DNA of 64,000 nt from Oegoconia quadripuncta (lineage: Eukaryota; Arthropoda; Insecta; Lepidoptera; Autostichidae). Under the pieces are notes generated by a model, which saw only the letters and a program-made list of their open reading frames with translations, searched no databases and was not told the origin of the DNA. The translations under genes were made by a program, and so were the position numbers. Shown here in pieces: positions 45,101-52,009 of this stretch (positions are counted from its first letter, which is position 1; every line of letters begins with the position of its first letter). The DNA is taken from the NCBI GenBank assembly GCA_949316235.1, contig OX438747.1, positions 30,136,618-30,200,617 on the forward strand, given 5' to 3'.

Positions 45101-48100
45101 GAATCCCGCTAGGGGTATATGTTTATATGATGAATGCAGATATGTGTTCCCGAGTTATGGATGTTTTTCATTTATAATAAGTATTTATTTACAAAAAAAA
45201 TGTATTTGTGTAGTTTATCAACGATCTAGTATCTATAATACAAGCTTAGTTGCTTAGTGTGGAACTAGATGGCGCTGTGTGTATGTGCAAAGATATATTT
45301 ATACATTATACAATTTCATATGGCGGTTTGTTTACATGGTTAGCAAGTTCCATAGTATATTAGTTTATGTCTGCTTTACCTCTTTATAAATAAATAAATA
45401 TCCTTAGACATACACACAGCGCCATCTAGTTACACACTAAGCAACTATAGGCTTATGTTGTGGATACCAGATGGTTGATATACTACTTAAATATATATTT
45501 TTTTTGTAAATAAATACTTATTATAAATGAAAAACATCCATAACTCGGGTACACATGTCCGTATTCATCACACAAAAAAAAACAAACCTTTTGGTATAGT
45601 GGTCAGAGTTGCTAACCACTACACCAAACAGGTCGTCAATGTTTGATTTATTTACGCAAATAAGTTATAGAAGGGTCTCCTGTCTCAAGTATTTTACTTA
45701 AAAGGAGTGCCCCAGCCAAACATTGTAAAAAAATATCAACCAACTGAGTAAATAATTTTTTTTTTCATTTTAAAGTGACTAATGAAAAGGTTATATTCTC
45801 TTGCAGGACTACAGCAGAATTCCAAAGGGATGTGCTGCTGATGCTGTCCAACGCGTTAATGTACAATAGTACCGACCACTGTATCCATGACATGGCTAAA
45901 GACCTGATGGCTGAGGTAAGAACTCCTAATTCTGCAGCTGAATTCTATGCAACACTTAATTGCACTAGAGAAAAGGAAATATAGTTACAAAAAGCGGTCT
46001 CTTCTACGCAACCTTTGGGTATAAGGACATTTGAAATAGGCAGATTGTGGGGTATTAAATAGGGATGCAGATACAAACTACGTGAATAGATTTCATATAC
46101 TTAAATACACATACATAGATCGATAGATAATATTAGGTCCTTACCTATGAAATTGGCGTTTTGTATGAAGAATTTCATTAAGACTGTTTTCTTCATACAA
46201 ACATTTTTGATTTTTTTTTTGGGAACGGCAAATCCAAATTTAGCTAGACTTTGTGTGTATTATCGGATAACATGAAGTTAAGTATAGGCAGCGTTAATTT
46301 TTAAAAGTTACCGCTTTGTAAAAGTTTCAGCAACTAAGAAATTATTATGGGAAACACATGAAAAGAGCTCTGTTCAAATTTTTTTTATTATGTGATTTAG
46401 CCCAGAAATTAAAAAAATATTTCATGTGAAACCTTGAAATAATATTCCATTTTCCGAATAAAAAACAAATTTGGATATAGCTTTGAAAATCGCAGGAATT
46501 GGTACATATGATTAGCGAAGTAGAAAAAACTCCAATTTCATAGGTAAAGACACAATACTTAAACATAACATATACTTAGACAAATATATCACATAACATC
46601 AATACCTAAAATGCAATCAAATACCCGATGAGTTTTTTTACCATAAAAAAAATTGGGCGTATTAGGTAAATTAAATAGAAGTTATTGGCATAGGTAGTTA
46701 TTTTTTTATATTTATATTTTTCAAAATCGTGTTCGACACGCGCCGGCCGGATATTGGGTTATAAAGCGTTTGTAAATTTTTATGAATAAGACTGTTTCTT
46801 TATGTCGAAGTTATTTTTTCTAGACAACCCCCTATCTGTAGCGAGCGAGCAATACGGGTCGGAGCACCCCGACACTGTTGGTTAGGTTCAGAACATTCGA
46901 TGTTAGGTTGTGTTTTTATAATATTGTTAATAATATTCTGAAAACCAAAACGTCTGGCAATAGATGCGGTTGAATGTTTAAGACATGTGTGTAAATTAAA
47001 AAAAAATAACATTTGAATATCGTACATTAGAACTTCTGTAAAATGCATTTTCGGTGAAATGAAACGTAACGAAAACAAAAATATGGGATAAGTTTTCGAA
47101 CAATTAAAATTCGAAAAAAAAAATTCGCATTCGTGATGGGTAACCCCGATATTGATATGCGACTGGCGGGATTCATAGGGTTCCTATCATGCGAAGTTTA
47201 TTTGGAACTCATAGTTTCTCCAAGTTTTCTTTATTTATTTCATTTAATGACGTAATTATGTAGAATAGGCTTTTTATGTAGAATAGAAATGTCGGTTTTT
47301 CCCGACACTTACAACCTTGGGATCTTCAAGTCTAGAGTGAATAGGCATTTACTGGGTGCGCGTGATACATCTTCGGCTACATCGTCACTTTCCATCAGGT
47401 GAGATTGTAGCCAAACGCGAAACCAGTTTTTAATAAAAAAAAAAAAAACGCGACCGTCAAATGACACAATTAACTATTTATTCTATGATAGTTTTGAAAA
47501 AAGAAAACTACCTAGGCCAATACCTTCCATTACACTTACCTAATATGCCCTATATTTTTCCTTACGGTAAAAGAACTCACCCGGTATATACCTACACTTG
47601 AAAAACATTACCTTGGTCAGTCGGGTAAAAATAGGTCTACGTTAAAAGGTTCTGTCACAATCTACTAAACGGAGAGCGATTAGTTTAGTTTTTTAAATTT
47701 ATTTAATTCAATTATGTTATTTATTTATTTTTTATTTTTATAATTTATTGCACCTTGACCTTGACCTATTTGACCTTTATGTGTACTCGCATAAAGGTCA
47801 AATACATACTAGATATAGGATGTACAAAAGGCACTAGCTTATCTCTAAAAAGAGATTTCTTCCAGCAAGACCCTGCAAATGTGAAGGAAAACATGTTCGA
47901 TAGGATAGACATACATATGTGCACTGAGAAAAATGTGTTCATAATCAGCTTAAAATCAAAAAGACTATAATAATAATACTTCAAATACAATAGAATAAAT
48001 ACCTATTTAATATTAAATAAAATACGTACATACATATAACGTACAATAACGTAATAAATGCGTTATTGTATTTAATTGGCTACAAACGCAACTCAAATTT

Positions 48101-50180
48101 ATTCGAGGAAGGTTTTGAAAAAAAAATTACTACCTTTTTTTTTTTTTTATGCATAACTACCTATGCCAATACCTTCTATTTCACTTACCTAATATGCCTT
48201 ATTTTTTCCTTACCGTAAAAAAACTCATCCGGTATATATTGCTTTAGTTTAAATTTTGCAGTAATTTGTTTACGCCCCATCTACTGTTATCTTTGACGAC
48301 CGGTTGGTGTAATGGATAGTGACCCTGTCAGCGAACCAACGGTTGCGGGTTCGAATCCCGCGAGGGGTAAATGTTTGTGTGATGAATACGAACATTTATT
48401 CCCGAGTCATGGATGTTTATATAAATATTTATGTATGTTTATCCGTTATCTAGTATCAATAGCACAAGCTTTGCTTAGTTTGGGACTAGATGATTGGTGT
48501 AAGTGTCCGAAATATATAAAAAAAATCTAACTAACCCTATGGTTGACTGGAAGACATCCACGGTATAAGTCCGCCGTTGTACTCTGTAGCTATATAAACC
48601 TCATAAGAAATCGACGACCTGTTTGGTGTAGTGGTTAGCAACTCTGACCACTATACCAAAAGTTTGCGGATTCGAATCCCTCTAGGGGCATATGTTTGTG
48701 TGATGAATACGGACATGTGTACCCGAGTTATGGATGTTTTCATTTATAATAAGCATTTATTTACAAAAAAAAATGTATCTTTGTAGTGTAGCAACCATCT
48801 GGTATCCACAACACAAGCCTATAGTTGCTTACTGTGGAACTAGATGGCGCTGTGTGTATGTCTAAGGATATTTATTCATGTAAAATTAATCTTTATGTAC
48901 CGAGAAATCACAGCTATCTAATGATCTTATATATGTTTTCCCAGGCACAGTATCAACTTGGGGTATTGCTAGCTGTGTATGCTAATTCAGCATTGCCTGA
49001 CAATACGCCTACGCGCTCCCGTCGTCGTTTGGACAATGGTCTCAGACCAACACCAGCTAAAACTCCTAAACCACTCGTGATCACGCCTAAAATAGAGAAA
49101 GCCTCACCGAAACCTGACAGAAATAAAATTCTAAAGCCTAAAATTGAGAAAAAAACCACTAAAGTTGCCAAAAAACGAACTGTTAAAGGTAAAAAGTCGA
49201 CCAAAGCTGATGGAGTTAGTACGTCAAACGCAGCAGTTAGAATGTTGATTGATAAAAATGCTCCAGTTTTGATACCGAAACTCGAAAGGTTAACTGTAGC
49301 TCAGTCACCAATGGTAAATAATAACACAACAGAAAAACCAAATGTGACCGTTAAATTAGAACCAGACGACGTAGTTAACGTAAGAAGGTCAAATAGGAAA
49401 CGAAAGGCCAAAATAGACTATTTAAATGAAAGAAATCTTCAAGATGTCAACAGTAACGTTAAGAAAAGACGTCGCGTTTCAACAGTAGCACCTAAAGTCA
49501 AAACAGAGCAACTACTAATACCTAAACTTGAGAAGAAACGACTTAAGAAATCTAAAAGAAAGCTAAATACAGATATTTACATTGATGACATGCTAATTGG
49601 TTCAGAAAGCGAACAGGGTCACGTTAATGATTACGGTGTTGCCATAACAACGGACACGTTTAGAGACTTAACAAGAGAAGAGGGTATTCTACTAAAGAAG
49701 ACATTAGAGGAAAAAATCCTAAACCTAGCTTTGGACTTTAGTAAAGTCGCACCAAGATTTAGGGGTAAACCTATTATAGCTGATGGGGTAATCAAATTGT
49801 GGTGCGAGGACAAGAAATCTCTGAAATGGCTTGTCAAAACTATTAACAAATTACCCCAAAAAATGGGCAAATTTTTAGTAATGAAACAAACAGATGTGCC
49901 AAGGAAATTGAAAACTGGGCTTTTAATACCAGGCAGTAAAGACGATGTTGATGTTATACTAAAGTTGCTTAAAGCGCAAAACCCTTGGGCTCAGGTGGAC
50001 TCCTGGACTGTGTACAGTGCCGAACAAAGGGGTGAGAGCATGTTCCTAGTGTTAGGTATACCCAGTACTGTGGTACCTGTGTTGCTATCTTACGACAGGA
50101 GACTTGCTTACAGTTTGGGGTCAGTGTACATTAAATTTTATAGTTCTAATGGCCACTTATGTGATAATCCGCCAGAATAA
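27081..50180 (+). CDS. ZAD-like / BRD8-type bromodomain / DUF4780 fusion protein (9 exons, ~822 aa)
   Basis: Exons: 27081-27185, 29954-30061, 32288-32559, 36968-37214, 39746-39871, 41730-41860, 44834-44968, 45807-45915, 48945-50180. Junction phases (0,0,2,0,0,2,2,0) all agree. Residues ~9-70 form a ZAD-like module (CQTC, then CWEC, with a helix rich in K/Q/L). Residues ~72-316 are an acidic linker. Residues ~317-425 form a bromodomain whose sequence ([31 protein letters not shown]) is that of the BRD8 subfamily; the acetyl-lysine-binding Tyr352 and Asn395 are kept. Residues ~430-640 are basic, with repeated PKIEK/PKLEK words. Residues ~644-812 match DUF4780. BRD8 is a subunit of the TIP60/NuA4 acetyltransferase complex. 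Its usual N-terminus is not seen here, so this is more likely a fused paralogue than the plain orthologue. The predicted role is a nuclear chromatin reader (inference). Confidence 0.85.
27670..27711. repeat. Perfect 18-bp hairpin at a LINE 5' end
   Basis: TTTTTCAATCTTTGTCAC, a 6-base loop, then its exact complement. The right arm is the first sequence of the LINE fragment that follows. Confidence 0.8.
27694..28015 (+). mobile_element. LINE C-terminal fragment with (GTAT)n tail
   Basis: Reads [20 protein letters not shown], then [20 protein letters not shown], with a stop after that and further recognisable codons ([15 protein letters not shown]). It ends in a GTAT microsatellite. Lies in intron 1. 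Confidence 0.75.
28016..29025. other. Intron 1 interior, nothing identified
   Basis: AT-rich. Open stretches here have no domain or splice support. Confidence 0.45.
29030..29205 (-). mobile_element. LINE ORF2 C-terminal fragment
   Basis: On the - strand it reads [20 protein letters not shown], then [12 protein letters not shown], the end of a CR1/jockey-like RT protein. Confidence 0.65.
29497..29565. repeat. MITE-G remnant
   Basis: Keeps TGGAGTGATGCCATCGCATC and the right end ACATCCGAATCGACACC, with the middle deleted. Confidence 0.65.
29954..30061 (+). CDS. Exon 2: second half of ZAD-like domain
   Basis: 36 codons between acceptor ..TATTACAG and donor [26 protein letters not shown] supplies the second Cys pair and the long helix typical of ZAD domains. 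The spacing from exon 1's Cys pair (about 28 residues) is shorter than in canonical ZADs. Confidence 0.8.
30082..30468 (+). repeat. Repeat U, intron 2
   Basis: Full-length relative of 20483-20892 with a short internal gap near 30355. Confidence 0.75.
30469..31134. other. Intron 2 interior, nothing identified
   Basis: AT-rich. No repeat match noted. Confidence 0.4.
31135..31345 (-). repeat. LINE-J fragment
   Basis: Carries the final ORF2 codons on the - strand (word order as in 31715-31850: TATATCAACAGGAACCTTAT, then AAAATGTATACGAAG). Confidence 0.6.
31350..32256 (+). repeat. SINE-B split by a LINE-J insertion
   Basis: The left part ends GGGTCAGTA at 31506. The right part resumes CTTCCACCTTCGACCTCAT near 32188 and ends in TCGTGCATAGAAAATAAAA. 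In uninterrupted copies these two sequences adjoin. Confidence 0.8.
31512..32186 (-). mobile_element. LINE-J, best-preserved ORF2 C-terminus
   Basis: The - strand frame (about 32186-31715) reads [20 protein letters not shown], then [32 protein letters not shown] and a stop. The 3' tail is (ATTTC)n at 31508-31530. This is the C-terminal region of a jockey/CR1-type LINE, 5'-truncated. It gives the reading frame for the degraded copies at 7990 and elsewhere. Confidence 0.8.
32288..32559 (+). CDS. Exon 3: linker with IKQE SUMO-type motif
   Basis: The acceptor is ..CTTACAG and the donor GTATTA, phase 2. It encodes [18 protein letters not shown] and then an acidic stretch, with IKQE at residues ~111-114. 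A LINE-in-SINE nest ends only 32 bases upstream. Confidence 0.82.
32651..32818 (+). repeat. SINE-A, 3'-truncated
   Basis: The tRNA-like head is intact (TTGGTGTAGTGGTTAG, GGTTCGAATCC). The tail is replaced by the next, inverted copy. Confidence 0.8.
32819..32950 (-). repeat. SINE-A tail half, reverse
   Basis: Only the tail half is present (GCGCCATCTAGTTCCACACT on the + strand). Confidence 0.8.
32968..33233 (-). repeat. SINE-A, full copy, reverse
   Basis: Complete from tail to tRNA-like head. Directly followed by the MITE-G left end. Confidence 0.85.
33234..34473. repeat. MITE-G split by a 1.1-kb transposon
   Basis: The left end GGTGTCGATTCGGATGTA (33237) and the interior plus right end (34373-34473) are the two parts of one MITE-G. 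The insert at 33263-34369 is flanked by CAG. Confidence 0.75.
33263..34369. mobile_element. Non-autonomous transposon, 1107 bp, 3-bp CAG target duplication
   Basis: The ends are AGGGCCTATTACGTAA and, from the other side, AGGATCTATTACGTAA (two mismatches). CAG lies at 33260-33262 and 34370-34372. No coding frame of note. The subterminal regions are rich in ATCG/CGAT words (TCAATCG, CATCGT). Confidence 0.75.
34478..34580 (+). repeat. SINE-A, tail half
   Basis: Keeps GTATTTGTGTAGTTTATCAA through AACTAGATGGCGCTGTGTT. Confidence 0.75.
34585..35172. other. Intron 3 interior, nothing identified
   Basis: No repeat match or exon noted. Confidence 0.4.
35178..35592 (-). repeat. MITE-L, reverse copy
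   Basis: Same ends as 11993-12415, inverted. Lies in intron 3. Confidence 0.85.
35600..36335 (+). mobile_element. RTE-like LINE end, split by SINE-B
   Basis: The left part (to 35832) and right part (from 36161) read as the WYGH-type tail, then [17 protein letters not shown] and GDWKKK. SINE-B (35833-36160, reverse) interrupts it. Confidence 0.75.
35833..36160 (-). repeat. SINE-B, full copy inside an RTE-like LINE
   Basis: Tail TTGTGCATAAAAAATAAAAT and head GCCTCCGTGGCTCAATGTAA on the - strand. The same LINE/SINE junction recurs at 50806/50807. Confidence 0.85.
36400..36692. repeat. MITE-H, intron 3
   Basis: Starts GGCCCGTATTAATAAAC and ends GATACGGGCC, flanked by CTA and TTA. Most of the standard body is present. 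Confidence 0.8.
36968..37214 (+). CDS. Exon 4: acidic, proline-containing linker
   Basis: The acceptor is ..CTCGACAG and the donor GTAAGG; enters in phase 2, leaves in phase 0. It includes [16 protein letters not shown] and ends [12 protein letters not shown]. Two decayed copies of its 3' end and following intron lie at ~37500-37675 and ~39358-39545. Confidence 0.85.
37380..37500 (+). repeat. LINE 3' end with (GATT)n tail
   Basis: GAAGAGATCGCTCTTAGCGA is followed by ACAATAAAG and GATT repeats. It abuts the decayed exon-4 copy. Confidence 0.55.
37500..37675 (+). pseudogene. Decayed copy of exon 4 end and following intron (copy 2)
   Basis: GATAAGGTCGTCAAGATACA and the next 170 bases align with exon 4 from its [14 protein letters not shown] codons into intron 4. 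The frame reads [14 protein letters not shown] and then a stop soon after. Not expected to be used. Confidence 0.65.
37677..37870 (-). repeat. SINE-B, head lost
   Basis: Tail and body match the family (ACTGATGTTAAGTGAATATG). It ends at TGGTGGTAGTTAGCC. Confidence 0.75.
37871..38371. other. Very AT-rich intron 4 stretch
   Basis: Dominated by AATTT/TTAAT words. No gene or family match. Confidence 0.5.
38374..39334 (+). mobile_element. Transposon B deletion derivative, 961 bp, inverted relative to B
   Basis: Both ~270-bp ends are complete with TA at 38372-38373 and 39335-39336. Small differences between B's left and right ends are swapped here, so it corresponds to B read backwards with almost no divergence. 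About 1158 bp is missing. The junction (near 38709-38721) holds about ten extra bases, GGATGTATACG. Confidence 0.92.
38647..38988 (+). pseudogene. Truncated transposon B transposase (C-terminal ~85 residues)
   Basis: The deletion joins the 5' leader to the C-terminal codons in a frame open from ATG 38647 (113 codons). From [18 protein letters not shown] onward it equals the intact protein. The DNA-binding region and the first two catalytic Asp are lost, so it cannot catalyse transposition. Confidence 0.88.
39358..39545 (+). pseudogene. Decayed copy of exon 4 end and following intron (copy 3)
   Basis: CTAATAAGTCTGAACAGGAT matches exon 4's [10 protein letters not shown] codons minus nine bases. 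It then follows copy 2 closely (ATATTGACCCAG). Early stop after KR. An acceptor-like TTCCCATTTTAG precedes it. Confidence 0.65.
39746..39871 (+). CDS. Exon 5: linker with two SUMO-type motifs
   Basis: 42 codons after ..TATTTCCAG, donor GTTAGT, phase 0. It contains VKQE and IKDE (residues ~254-269) followed by an acidic tail. Confidence 0.85.
40130..40252. repeat. (CA)n-rich low-complexity tract
   Basis: Interspersed CACACA, CACGCA and CATGCA words. Confidence 0.8.
40260..41010. other. Intron 5 interior, nothing identified
   Basis: No supported feature. Confidence 0.4.
41012..41690 (+). repeat. LINE-J 3' end split by MITE-L
   Basis: 41012-41095 holds the last ORF codons. 41520-41690 continues the 3' UTR (ACTATTTTAAGTGTACCCTG, AATAAAGCATTTTTGG). 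MITE-L lies between. Confidence 0.75.
41109..41518 (-). repeat. MITE-L, reverse copy inside LINE-J
   Basis: Ends TCTTTACCTATGAAATTGG and, mirrored, GGTCCTTACCTATGAAATTGG. Confidence 0.85.
41730..41860 (+). CDS. Exon 6: start of bromodomain
   Basis: The acceptor is ..CATTTTCAG and the donor GTAAGT, phase 2. It ends [14 protein letters not shown], the first helix of the BRD8-type bromodomain. FKVE at residues ~305-308 is another SUMO-type site. A LINE 3' end stops about 40 bases before the acceptor. Confidence 0.87.
41958..42060 (+). repeat. Short LINE fragment
   Basis: Reads [19 protein letters not shown], a C-terminal motif of RTE-like LINEs. Confidence 0.5.
42261..42490 (+). repeat. SINE-C, full copy
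   Basis: Head GACGACCGATTGGTGTAGTG, B box GGTTCGAATCC, tail TTTGGGACTAGATGATTGGT and poly-A. Confidence 0.88.
42636..43435. repeat. Minisatellite, 25-bp unit, 32 copies
   Basis: Unit CATGCCTTC(T/A)ATTTCACT plus (T/A)ACCTAA. Three of the four possible unit types occur; the double-A type never does. Only two other substitutions are seen (in the units at 43211 and 43386). Lies in intron 6. Confidence 0.95.
43670..44664 (-). mobile_element. 5'-truncated Ty1/copia element with one LTR, GTATA duplication
   Basis: GTATA flanks both sides (43665-43669 and 44665-44669). The downstream part is a candidate 196-bp LTR (43670-43865) starting TGTTAGAG and ending GTCTAATA on the - strand, preceded by a purine tract (TTGAGGGGG). 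The other terminus, TGTAACACC, is inside pol. Confidence 0.8.
43873..44664 (-). pseudogene. Copia pol C-terminus (RT end and RNase H)
   Basis: The open frame has no ATG of its own. It begins in the [10 protein letters not shown] motif after the RT palm. [20 protein letters not shown] follows, then RNase H landmarks [42 protein letters not shown] and [14 protein letters not shown], ending before the purine tract. It retains about a fifth of a copia polyprotein; gag, protease, integrase and most of RT are absent. The undamaged frame implies a recent event. Confidence 0.9.
44834..44968 (+). CDS. Exon 7: bromodomain helix Z end and ZA loop
   Basis: The acceptor is ..ATGTTACAG and the donor GTAAGA; phase 2 on both sides. 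It encodes [20 protein letters not shown] and [15 protein letters not shown], the acetyl-lysine pocket wall including Tyr352. GC content is visibly higher than in neighbouring exons. Confidence 0.92.
45052..45300 (+). repeat. SINE-A, full copy, intron 7
   Basis: Head damaged at the A-box side (TTTGTAGTGGTTAG). B box GGTTCGAATCC intact. Confidence 0.85.
45386..45636 (-). repeat. SINE-A, reverse, intron 7
   Basis: Lacks the B-box region (deleted between the CACACAAA and AACCTTTTGG words). Faces the forward copy 86 bases away. Confidence 0.85.
45807..45915 (+). CDS. Exon 8: bromodomain helices B-C
   Basis: The acceptor is ..CTCTTGCAG and the donor [26 protein letters not shown] includes the pocket Asn395, followed by [16 protein letters not shown]. 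Confidence 0.92.
46135..46553 (+). repeat. MITE-L, forward copy, intron 8
   Basis: Both ends and the complete body are present. Confidence 0.85.
46628..47582. repeat. MITE-P with ~650 bp of inserted sequence
   Basis: The left end GAGTTTTTTTACCATAAAAA and right end CCTTACGGTAAAAGAACTC flank family body pieces. The middle includes unassigned DNA and a LINE 3' end. Confidence 0.65.
47295..47450 (+). mobile_element. LINE 3' end inside MITE-P
   Basis: Reads [20 protein letters not shown] and a stop, then a poly-A stretch. Jockey/R1-like C-terminus. Confidence 0.65.
48055..48236. repeat. MITE-P, right part
   Basis: CTACCTATGCCAATACCTTC, then ACTTACCTAATATGCC and TTCCTTACCGTAAAAAAACT. Shows the unexpanded form of the region that became the 25-bp array. 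Confidence 0.75.
48297..48525 (+). repeat. SINE-C, full copy
   Basis: Nearly identical to 42261-42490. Confidence 0.88.
48614..48880 (+). repeat. SINE-A, full copy just upstream of exon 9
   Basis: Head GACCTGTTTGGTGTAGTGGT. The tail ends 65 bases before the exon 9 acceptor. Confidence 0.88.
48945..50180 (+). CDS. Exon 9: bromodomain end, basic region, DUF4780
   Basis: The acceptor is ..TTTTCCCAG, entering in phase 0. The 412-codon terminal exon finishes the last bromodomain helix ([14 protein letters not shown]) and so physically links it to what follows. A Lys-rich, nuclear-signal-like part has repeated PKIEK, IPKLER and IPKLEK words, plus VKLE and VKTE SUMO-type sites. DUF4780 comes last ([20 protein letters not shown] to [12 protein letters not shown]). 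The frame stays open upstream into a SINE, but the acceptor fixes the start. Confidence 0.92.
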   Translation, partial: AQYQLGVLLAVYANSALPDNTPTRSRRRLDNGLRPTPAKTPKPLVITPKIEKASPKPDRNKILKPKIEKKTTKVAKKRTVKGKKSTKADGVSTSNAAVRMLIDKNAPVLIPKLERLTVAQSPMVNNNTTEKPNVTVKLEPDDVVNVRRSNRKRKAKIDYLNERNLQDVNSNVKKRRRVSTVAPKVKTEQLLIPKLEKKRLKKSKRKLNTDIYIDDMLIGSESEQGHVNDYGVAITTDTFRDLTREEGILLKKTLEEKILNLALDFSKVAPRFRGKPIIADGVIKLWCEDKKSLKWLVKTINKLPQKMGKFLVMKQTDVPRKLKTGLLIPGSKDDVDVILKLLKAQNPWAQVDSWTVYSAEQRGESMFLVLGIPSTVVPVLLSYDRRLAYSLGSVYIKFYSSNGHLCDNPPE

Positions 50181-50418
50181 TTAGTTGAAGAGGAAAAGCT
50201 CAATCCAACAAAAAATTGGGCGTATTGAGGGTATTTTTCGAATTGTATATGACGGTACTTGTCGCCCGAATTTAAGTGTGGTCTCGTATTTAAATTATGT
50301 GACCCTCAATTGTTTTTACAGGATATTTCTACCCATGTATAGCTGAATTCAAAAGTACAGTCATAGACTCAATTACTGATTGATAATTCTATAAATTCCT
50401 TATTTTAAAATTCAGGAC

Positions 50419-50424
50419 AAATAA
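50419..50424 (+). terminator. Candidate poly(A) signal of the bromodomain gene
   Basis: AATAAA about 240 bases after the stop codon, before the first downstream repeat. Confidence 0.5.
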
Positions 50425-50499
50425 AATAATGAAAAGAAAGAATCTGCAATTGTTTAGAAAAACAGTGAAAACCTACACTGCAAATACAAGATATAAAAC

Positions 50500-50806
50500 C
50501 GCCTCCGTGGCTCATTGGAAACAACATTGGGTTTACGATTCGGAGGTCGATAAGGAGGAATACTCCGTTTGGTTGGTGGTAGGGCATTTTAAATGTCCGC
50601 CTGGCTGGCTACCACCATCTTATCTAAATCTGCCGCCAAGCAGCAATGTCAATGGCATTGTTGTGTTCCGGTTGTCAGAGATAAGATAGCCAGTCCCCCA
50701 AATGTGTTGGAGTTTCCGGGTCAGTACGCTTCCACCTTCGACCTCATCTTCACTTAACATCAGGTGTGATTGAGGACAAGTACCAAACCGTTGTGCATAA
50801 AAAAAA
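50500..50806 (+). repeat. SINE-B, full copy
   Basis: Head GCCTCCGTGGCTCATTGGAA through tail CCGTTGTGCATAAAAAAAAT. Confidence 0.85.
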
Positions 50807-50912
50807 TCCATATTTATCACTCTCTTAGTAACATGCGTTTCATACCTCCTCCTAATATATCCGCACCAAGCCAAACGATTTCCTTTCCACTTTCTGTCAC
50901 GGGTGCCACTTT
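50807..50912 (-). repeat. RTE-like LINE fragment adjoining SINE-B
   Basis: Inverted match to 35725-35832, ending at the same LINE/SINE junction. Confidence 0.7.
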
Positions 50913-50914
50913 TA

Positions 50915-51493
50915 GGCCCGTATTAATAAACCATTCTCAAGATTGAGGACAGTCTCGTGACCGATCTCAAGTAAACGTGTTGATTAATAAACCTAACTTG
51001 AGACTTGAAAAGCATGTGCATACTCAAGCAGTACAAGCAGAGATGTGCGTATTAATAAACGAAACTCAAGACTATCATTCATTCGTGAGGCGAATACTTG
51101 AGAAGTGATCTCTCTGAGTAGACCTCAAGATTGGTTTATAAATTAGCACGGAGCTGGAGATAGCGTCAACTTCTTAAGACGCATCTCGAGTGATACAGGC
51201 TCAAGACGTCTATTGAGATTGATTTATTAATACGGGCTTAATAGACCTTACTTGAGACCTGAAACGCACGTGCTTACTCAAGCAGTACTCACTTGAGAGA
51301 TGCGCCGAGTTTCACGTATTAATAAACGAAACTCAAGACTATCATTCATTCGTGAGGCGAATACTTGAGAAGTGATCTCAGCTGAGTAGATCTCAAGATT
51401 GGTTTTGTCTTGAGATAGCGTCAACTTCTTAAGACGCATCTCGGGTGATACAGTCTCATGACTTGTATTGAGATTGGTTTATTAATACGGGCC
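50915..51493. repeat. Double MITE-H between one pair of TTA duplications
   Basis: Starts GGCCCGTATTAATAAACC and ends with its mirror, with TTA at 50912-50914 and 51494-51496. The body occurs twice in the same direction with a hybrid terminus in the middle (near 51225-51240). Confidence 0.8.
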
Positions 51494-51617
51494 TTAAACT
51501 CCCTGTTACATACTCGTTCCTTATTTTATCCGTCCTCGTCACTCCACTCGTCCATCACATCATCTGCATGCATACAATTTTCTTTCATCCGTCTTTTTCA
51601 TGGCCAAGGACTTTACA

Positions 51618-52008
51618 GGCTTTTTGGCGGGAACTCGGCGAGTGAAGTTGCATTTTTCTTTATAATTTGTGCATTCTAACTTTTGAAGCTTAATAATGGC
51701 AGAATGTTGTGCAGCAAACGTTAGTGATGGTGTACAAGTGAAGGGAAGTGTAAATTAAAGTGCGTAACGGAGCTTTCGGGTTCCCACAAGAAGCCGCCAA
51801 AATCTTTTGTAAAGCATTCTGCCACTTTACTAAAGAATGAATTGACCGTGACTAGACTCTGTATACGACGAATTACTTGTTTTGATTGAGACTGACTTAT
51901 AAACTGAAGAAATAAGAGAAATAAAATTTTTCACTCGAAACTGGCAGTAATGTCCCTCGACAGTGAGGTTGACTTGTTGCCATCCTCAAAAATAATAAGA
52001 AGAAGGAG
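51618..52008 (-). repeat. Repeat U, reverse copy
   Basis: Inverted match to 20483-20892. Confidence 0.75.
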
Positions 52009-52009
52009 G

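Noticed and set aside
48825..48944. Upstream extension of the exon 9 frame to an earlier Met
   Set aside because: That part translates SINE-A tail and intron. The acceptor at 48943-48944 and the phase of exon 8 place the exon start at 48945.
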